Shown: piece after piece, positions 60,501-64,000 of the stretch
Layout: the number at the start of each line of letters is the position of its first letter
Numbering within the stretch: position 1 is the first letter of the stretch
Assembly: GCA_944470555.2 (NCBI GenBank)
Contig: OX104127.1
Location: forward strand, 117,828,741-117,892,740
Direction: 5' to 3'
Length of the DNA stretch: 64,000 bases
From: Heterobilharzia americana
Taxonomy: Eukaryota; Platyhelminthes; Trematoda; Strigeidida; Schistosomatidae
The notes under the pieces: generated by a model
Databases searched by the model: none
The model's input: only the letters and a program-made list of their open reading frames with translations
What the model was told of the DNA's origin: nothing
Made by a program: the position numbers and the translations under genes

Positions 60501-62586
60501 ATTTCTTTGTTTGTTACGGGTACGGGTAACTGCTTTTGTCTAACTACTACACAACAGACCTTTCTGGTGCGGTAGGACCCCAAAGGAACAAGTATTCCAC
60601 CAGCATAGCTATTTGGGTCATCGTGAAGTTAAGTACTATCGTCATATCCATCCACCCATCCAAATCAACATACGACCAGGCATTACTGCGTAACAGTCTG
60701 AGTTGCCACAGCTTATATCAGTACATCAGGTAAAAGAGCGGTAAAGTGGTAGACGAAGTACAGAAAATTCAGTCAAAGGAAATATAAACTACTAAAAGAG
60801 AGAAATGAAGAATGAGAAAATGGTGAGATTCGGTACATTATTAAGATGAGGAAAATGTGTGTATACATCTGCGCCACTGACATCGCGTCTGAGCCATATC
60901 ACCTAGAGTCTCCAACCAATGGTTTTTCTTGTCCCGCGGACCCTAACCATTTAATCTGTATCGCCCCACATGGATCAAACCAACAGTCAGACTTCATACA
61001 CTGGTGCCACGTTTTGGTCTGGCCGTCTCGAGCCTTTTTCCAGTCTGAACCTACTTCGGCCAACATTGTATAACGAGGCAATCGGCGACTAGGCATACGT
61101 GATATATAAACCCGACCATCACGTTAAGGTAGCAGCTATCGGTCAGGAAGAGAATACACAACAGCACAGGTAATCTGATTCACAAAATGTAGTAGCTTCA
61201 CTCTAACCATCTACGTTTTATTTGCAACTAGCCGAATCTAACTAGAATTATTCCAAATAAGCACGTATCAGTGCAGTCAACATGTCCAAATACTGCATAC
61301 CCTAAAGTTAGTCTAGGTATGATGGCGGACGAAACCTAAACAGTTTACATTCTTAAGATATGAAAAATAGGATAGATAAACCGTTTTACTTCACAAATTC
61401 CAGTATTTTCATCTAAAAAGGTAGTATCTTTTGAGATGATTGGGAACTTTTCAGTGGTAAAAAAATTCTTCGAGAACTTGAAGACAAAAAAGATATTTCT
61501 GTAGCAACATTCATGATAATGTTGGTTGATAGGGATAGTGAAGATACCTACAAAAGTGTAAGTACCACTCATGAACCCTCTACGAAATTGTAAACCATCC
61601 ATAACTTTCAAAGAGCGAGTCAAATACTGAATAACCTCTAACCCCATAAAATAGGTTCTCTAAGCAGAAAAGATAAATAAACACTGATCTAATACAAATG
61701 AAACGTTTATCTTACCAAGAGTTTTGCCTTGTCCTAGAGCCACAGTTAGGTGTTCTAAGTTTAGGAACTTTTTGTAAGCTGCGATAACTGCTTTCAGGTG
61801 AACTGGGAAATGTAATGTAACTAATCTGCCACATCCTTCGCCGTCTGTCTATGAAACTTTGCTATTATGGCAGCGAACATACCTTTGGAATAGTATCTTT
61901 ACTAATCACTGAGATTTGACGCTCCTCTGCAGCATCTAGAGTTCTTTTGAGGTCGGATTCTGTACATGTAACAACGGCTATGGTGCCAGAATCACTAAAT
62001 ATAAACGGCATGATAGTAATACACCTTACCTCTGAACATTAACTGTACATACACTTACTCCAGTGGATATAACGAAATCAGCAAAATTTTGATTCATTAC
62101 AATATTTAGTCTAGCCAAAGTTTGATTAACCACAGGTGATCGAGATAAATTTTCTTTGTGTTTTACAGCTACCGGATTACATCAATTAATTTAAAACTTA
62201 CCTAGTGGTTCTAAAAGCCAATCATTAATACCTCCCACTTTTGCATCTAGCCCCGTGTGTGGGGAAAATATTGCGATTCTATTTTCCAAGCAACGTACCA
62301 CTATCCGTTGCTTCCAATGCTGTTGTGTAAGCTTCTTGAGAGGAGAAAATATTGGTGGGTGGTATGATATGATTAAATCACTTTTTTGAGAGATTGCTTC
62401 ATCGAGCACCTGTTCTGTCAAATCATTGGTAATAAAAATTTTCTTCACAGAGTGTGGTGGGGAAGGTTCTACTATTAGACCAACATTATCCCACTTCTCT
62501 GCCAAGTGTGGCAAACAATAAAGATCCAGCAAGTGAACAATTTTAGCCAGCTCCATTCCTTTGTGTGCCAACTTTGAAACAAACAT
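51241..62586 (-). CDS. NIF3L1: NIF3-like protein 1 (NIF3L1), complete five-exon gene
   Basis: Member of the NIF3/YbgI/DUF34 family, a conserved, probably dinuclear-metal-binding protein of cytoplasm and/or mitochondria whose exact reaction is unsettled. The exons, read on the minus strand, are 62202-62586, 62030-62168, 61883-61994, 61716-61848 and 51241-51548; all junctions are GT-AG and the phases agree. They sum to 1077 nt (358 residues plus TAG), close to human NIF3L1 at about 377. Family blocks are clear: EKWDNVGLIVEPSPPH near residue 30, TNDLTE at 53-58, SYHPPIF at 74-80, SPHTGLDA at 108-115, LFLTGELSHHD at 285-295 and GHSVTERGF at 310-318. Candidate metal ligands are His76, Asp114, His311 and Glu315, matching the H/D/H-x3-E pattern of bacterial YbgI. 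The start is placed at 62586 because a good 3' splice acceptor lies 33 nt upstream (AG at 62620-62621); an in-frame ATG at 62556 is an alternative. Introns are 33, 35, 34 and 10,167 bp, and the last is full of retroelements. Confidence 0.95.
51670..52735 (+). mobile_element. Penelope-like element, RT C-half and GIY-YIG part, inside NIF3L1 intron 4
   Basis: Reads KFQDKIYEKTGVEMGSPIS, QIVANIFIDSWL, the catalytic box as VDDTFTVLKSEHI (about 51855-51895), INVYRKPTNSNRYLDFK, then the frame 52204-52443 with LRRIFNKAGIRLGLKPSNSL, RDKLCRFEDP and IYQIPCSDCEVKLTGR (start of the GIY-YIG region), and after a frame change EHMNLARYRMTDQN, NLEENSAIAMHALTHNY and DKTTVLKSAQYN. The order is diagnostic of PLEs. 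Stops and frame changes show it is inactive. An (AG)8 tract at 52601-52616 interrupts it. Orientation is opposite to the host gene. Confidence 0.92.
52740..53785. other. NIF3L1 intron 4 sequence, nothing recognised
   Basis: May include the PLE terminal region (CTCGAAACGTCATCAAG near 52790). The 130-codon plus frame at 53308-53700 is hydrophobic and T-rich with no known motif. Confidence 0.35.
53790..57230 (-). mobile_element. RTE-like LINE, nearly full length but broken, inside NIF3L1 intron 4
   Basis: Same family as 15720-17335. From 5' (high coordinates): untranslated leader (about 57230-56950); AP endonuclease (56500-56120) with KILMGDISVKLGADN, GELFADFCAFNDLMIGG, PPDQHTKNQIDFIS; linker; reverse transcriptase (55400-54660) ending with FDFVDDYLCLMSHKLGNLQ, where the FxDD box is intact; then LTGEVRQRRWDW and MNGRNPKEVVSFTYL; and a C-terminus with GKRRVGRPGGG. 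The 3' end is GTTCCACTAGGAACCCAAGG and a short TAA-rich tail at 53785-53800. The endonuclease GDxN box has Ser for Asn and the final catalytic His region reads PPDQ/IDF, and many stops occur, so it is inactive. Same strand as NIF3L1. Confidence 0.9.
57235..58315. other. NIF3L1 intron 4 sequence, nothing recognised
   Basis: No element or exon could be supported; the plus frame at 57660-57863 is unrecognised. Confidence 0.4.
58319..58511. repeat. Inverted repeat of LINE family 2 3' ends
   Basis: Arms 58319-58383 and 58449-58511 are inverted (GTTGGAGACTCTAGGTGA / TCACCTAGAGTCTCCAAC exact at the outside, AGTGGCAC/GTGCCACT inside) around a 65-nt loop. The arm sequence also occurs at 60860-60920, the 3' end of the family 2 LINE, so two LINE 3' ends are joined in opposite orientation. 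Confidence 0.8.
58525..58745. repeat. Inverted repeat of Penelope terminal segments
   Basis: Arms 58525-58585 (GTTCTCTGAGCTGAGTTGTT ... AGACGACATCGTC) and 58653-58710 (GATGTCGTCTAAAAAGACGA ... CAGCTCAGAGAAC) are inverted; the loop has AGACATTGACAGCTCACTCC. The right arm runs on to CTGAGCTACAAATATTCCCC, shared (inverted) with 34645 and 19810. It sits directly beside the inverted repeat at 58319-58511. Confidence 0.75.
58750..60760 (-). mobile_element. Non-LTR retrotransposon family 2, internally deleted (endonuclease kept, RT missing)
   Basis: From the 5' side: leader and proline-rich start (60620-60100, with RNCRGIKKAERDRPEADV), AP endonuclease pieces (59977-59560: HCLFVISAYAPTDCSPDEVK, then GDFN-type box in the next frame, GGIFRIPGKRTD), further pieces to 58921 (NQWISAACSELMNAREH), and then an abrupt join near 58860 to a C-terminal/3' segment (TVRLSRVGQYRLA). 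The whole RT region is absent. Several frameshifts. Same strand as NIF3L1, inside intron 4. Confidence 0.8.
60855..61110 (-). mobile_element. Non-LTR retrotransposon family 2, 3' fragment
   Basis: Minus frame reads SRRLPRYTMLAEVGSDWKKA and DGQTKTWHQCMKS, matching the C-terminus at 49000-49080, then the tail CACCTAGAGTCTCC / TGCGCCACTGACATCGCG shared with 58319-58511. It is 5' truncated and lies inside NIF3L1 intron 4. Confidence 0.82.
61115..61715. other. NIF3L1 intron 4, 5' part, nothing recognised
   Basis: A minus frame of 100 codons at 61345-61647 is unrecognised and lies within the intron; an alternative exon is conceivable but unsupported. Confidence 0.4.
61716..61848 (-). CDS. NIF3L1: NIF3L1 exon 4
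   Basis: The 133-nt exon encodes TDGEGCGRLVTLHFPVHL and onward to LNLEHLTVALGQGKTL, matching the family block GMGRLCTL...HIRLALGVGRTL. It ends phase 1 (CTT G before GTAAGA) and precedes the 10.2-kb intron. Confidence 0.93.
61883..61994 (-). CDS. NIF3L1: NIF3L1 exon 3
   Basis: The 112-nt exon encodes SDSGTIAVVTCTESDLKRTL and onward, aligning in order with the human segment around VEFNVNYTQDLDKV. It starts phase 2 and ends phase 0 at AAG before GTATGT. The following intron (61849-61882) is only 34 bp. Confidence 0.9.
62030..62168 (-). CDS. NIF3L1: NIF3L1 exon 2
   Basis: Frame is set by the phase 1 junction from exon 1. The 139-nt exon encodes a variable linker and then the strand reading FVISTGVSVCTVNV. 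It ends phase 2 (AG before GTAAGG). An earlier GTAAGT within the exon (about 62056-62061) would put a stop at the start of exon 3, so the later donor is the consistent choice. It is flanked by introns of 33 bp (62169-62201) and 35 bp (61995-62029). Confidence 0.88.
62202..62586 (-). CDS. NIF3L1: NIF3L1 exon 1 (start codon; residues 1-128 plus one base)
   Basis: Holds the N-terminal half of the NIF3 fold with the TNDLTE, SYHPPIF and SPHTGLDA blocks. It ends with CTA G just before GTAAGT, giving a phase 1 junction. The open frame continues upstream to 62670, but that extension crosses a pyrimidine-rich stretch ending in CAG at 62620. It is therefore more likely intron, outron or leader than coding. 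A spliced-leader trans-splice at this acceptor is possible but is inference. Confidence 0.93.
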
Positions 62587-62589
62587 TTT

Positions 62590-63085
62590 TAACAAGATGG
62601 AGGAAAGTATGGTGGTTAGCTGACAATAAAAGCAAATAAAACACACTGAAGCTGGAAAAACAACGAACAATAAGATATGAGTCCAAAACCAAACCAGACA
62701 AATGTGTCCATTTTCGCTAGTGATAACGAACTTAGCCTCTGACTTATTTGCTTATGCATGAATAACCGAACTGTATTACCCTCATATACTCAGAATACGT
62801 AAGCTACATAAGCAAACTAGGATACTTTGCACAGAAGGATAAATTAAACACTACATAAACCCATGATATGTACTGTACTGAACTAAAACCCAAAGAGACG
62901 ATGCTTAGTGGTAATGTCATTCTTTGAAAACCCATTCGCCACATAGCATTTTGCTGTGGCCACATACTATGTGAATGAACACAGTATTTTCCCACCTCCT
63001 TATCCTTTGTGTAATTAGTTTTATTATCATGTTGTAATTTGTCTGGTGGTGGCCAGTAATTTAGTTGTTTCAAACGCATCAGCAG
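62590..63085. other. NIF3L1 upstream region
   Basis: The 3' acceptor used by the first coding exon (AG at 62620-62621) lies in a minus-strand T-rich tract. No promoter motif is convincing. Frames 62804-63121 and 63027-63221 are unrecognised. Confidence 0.4.
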
Positions 63086-63089
63086 CATG

Positions 63090-63190
63090 CACTGACACTC
63101 CAAAGGTGATATTGTTTCCACTGAGGCTCGAACTCAGTGCTTCAAACGCCACAGTGTTATGTACTAGGTTACAAGAGCGTGTATACCAAC
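63090..63190 (-). repeat. Sm-alpha-like SINE promoter relic
   Basis: On the minus strand: AACCTAGTACATAACACTGT, GGCGTTTGAAGCACTGAGTT, CGAGCCTCAGTGGAAACAAT, which resembles the 5' part of 27420-27535 and 610-720. No hammerhead is seen after it. Confidence 0.5.
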
Positions 63191-63194
63191 AGAG

Positions 63195-64000
63195 ACCGAT
63201 CAATTCGATCCAGCATAACAAGGGAATATTACAAGTATCAATAAAGTTTTCTCATCATTCGGCTTTTAAAAACCCTGAAGAAATCAACGTAAGTAGTGGC
63301 CCTACCTTTCATACAGCAGAAAGGTTTAGAGTGACAGGGGTAACGGACGTTTAGTCATACACACGTTACATGAAAAAAAAATTTTCAAATAAAGTTACAC
63401 GGAACTCGCTACATTTCCACAGGTTCATTTTCAAAATTTATTTTACTTTTAATTAACTTATCAACGACGACAAACCGATCTAAATATCCAAAACAGTGTA
63501 CATTTGTATACCACACTATTGTAAGTAATTACTATGTGATGAGTAGTGAAATCCACCAGTTGCATAAAGAACGAAAATATGATGTATTTTCTGAATTGTG
63601 GAGAAGTCTCTCATTGGCTTAGCAACTCGACTGGCAAAAAATTGGGTTCCAGATTTCTCCCCTGCTTTACCGACCTCAATCTAAGAAACCAAGCAGTTTC
63701 ATAAACCCTCAGACAATTTCGCCCCACAGTCTACCATATAGACATGAACTGAATTGAATTACATTATATTTCGAAAAGAAAGGCTTGGTTGATAGCATAA
63801 CACTCATCAATATCACACAATATCTGTAGTTACTACCCACATTTTCGCTAAGTCGTAGGTCCAAGAGCTTGTCAGCGACCCAAATGAAAAATATTCAACG
63901 CTAGTAATGAAAAAAATCCTACTACCGAAGTTCGGACAACCGAGAAATCACACTGCACCCTGCGCAACCTAAGGAGTTGGTTTCAAATCGCGTTACTGCT
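63195..64000. other. Intergenic, nothing recognised
   Basis: No feature supported to the end of the window. Confidence 0.45.

Noticed and set aside
61345..61647. 100-codon minus frame near NIF3L1 exon 4
   Set aside because: It has no NIF3 similarity, and exon 4 joins exon 5 in phase without it; treated as intronic.
1..64000. CRISPR arrays, bacterial operons, restriction or defence systems
   Set aside because: No regularly spaced direct repeats, no closely packed long frames and no such protein families. The DNA is eukaryotic and intron-bearing.

Overview
The window looks like AT-rich nuclear DNA of a blood fluke (Schistosoma or a close trematode). The evidence is the combination of schistosome-type hammerhead-ribozyme SINEs, RTE-like and other non-LTR retrotransposon remnants, Penelope-like element (PLE) remnants, and a gene with three introns of 33-35 bp at its 5' end followed by one of about 10 kb. 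Nothing suggests a prokaryote: there are no operons, ribosome binding sites or CRISPR arrays, and nearly all long open frames are either repeat-derived or unrecognisable.

Two host genes can be supported, both on the minus strand. The first is a complete five-exon NIF3L1 (NIF3/YbgI-family) gene. Its exons lie at 62202-62586, 62030-62168, 61883-61994, 61716-61848 and 51241-51548, and they join in frame to 358 codons plus a stop. The second is the first coding exon (43307-43500) of an LC8-type dynein light chain; I could not find its 3' exon.

Layout. 1-13 kb: intergenic, with tRNA-derived SINEs, several in inverted pairs, and two doubtful exon-like stretches (3.1-3.6 kb, 6.6-7.1 kb). 13-20 kb: an unnamed repeat family (called R3 here) in a tail-to-tail pair, two RTE-like LINE copies in opposite orientation, and the 3' end of a PLE. 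20-43 kb: mostly featureless, with SINEs, long imperfect palindromes, a 5' PLE fragment next to an (AT)n tract, and a second (TA)n tract. 43-51 kb: the dynein light chain exon, a SINE, an R3 copy and a second LINE family. 51.2-62.6 kb: NIF3L1, whose last intron holds a PLE fragment, a nearly full-length but broken RTE-like element, two nested inverted repeats, a LINE that has lost its reverse transcriptase, and a LINE 3' end. 62.6-64 kb: intergenic, with one SINE promoter relic.

The most interesting theme is nine hammerhead ribozyme relics carried by SINEs. In every copy at least one strictly conserved core position is changed, and the changes differ from copy to copy. SINE and LINE ends also repeatedly sit in inverted pairs that could fold into hairpins. 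I found no convincing new multi-gene system. Repeat boundaries are approximate because they come from comparing copies within this window by eye.
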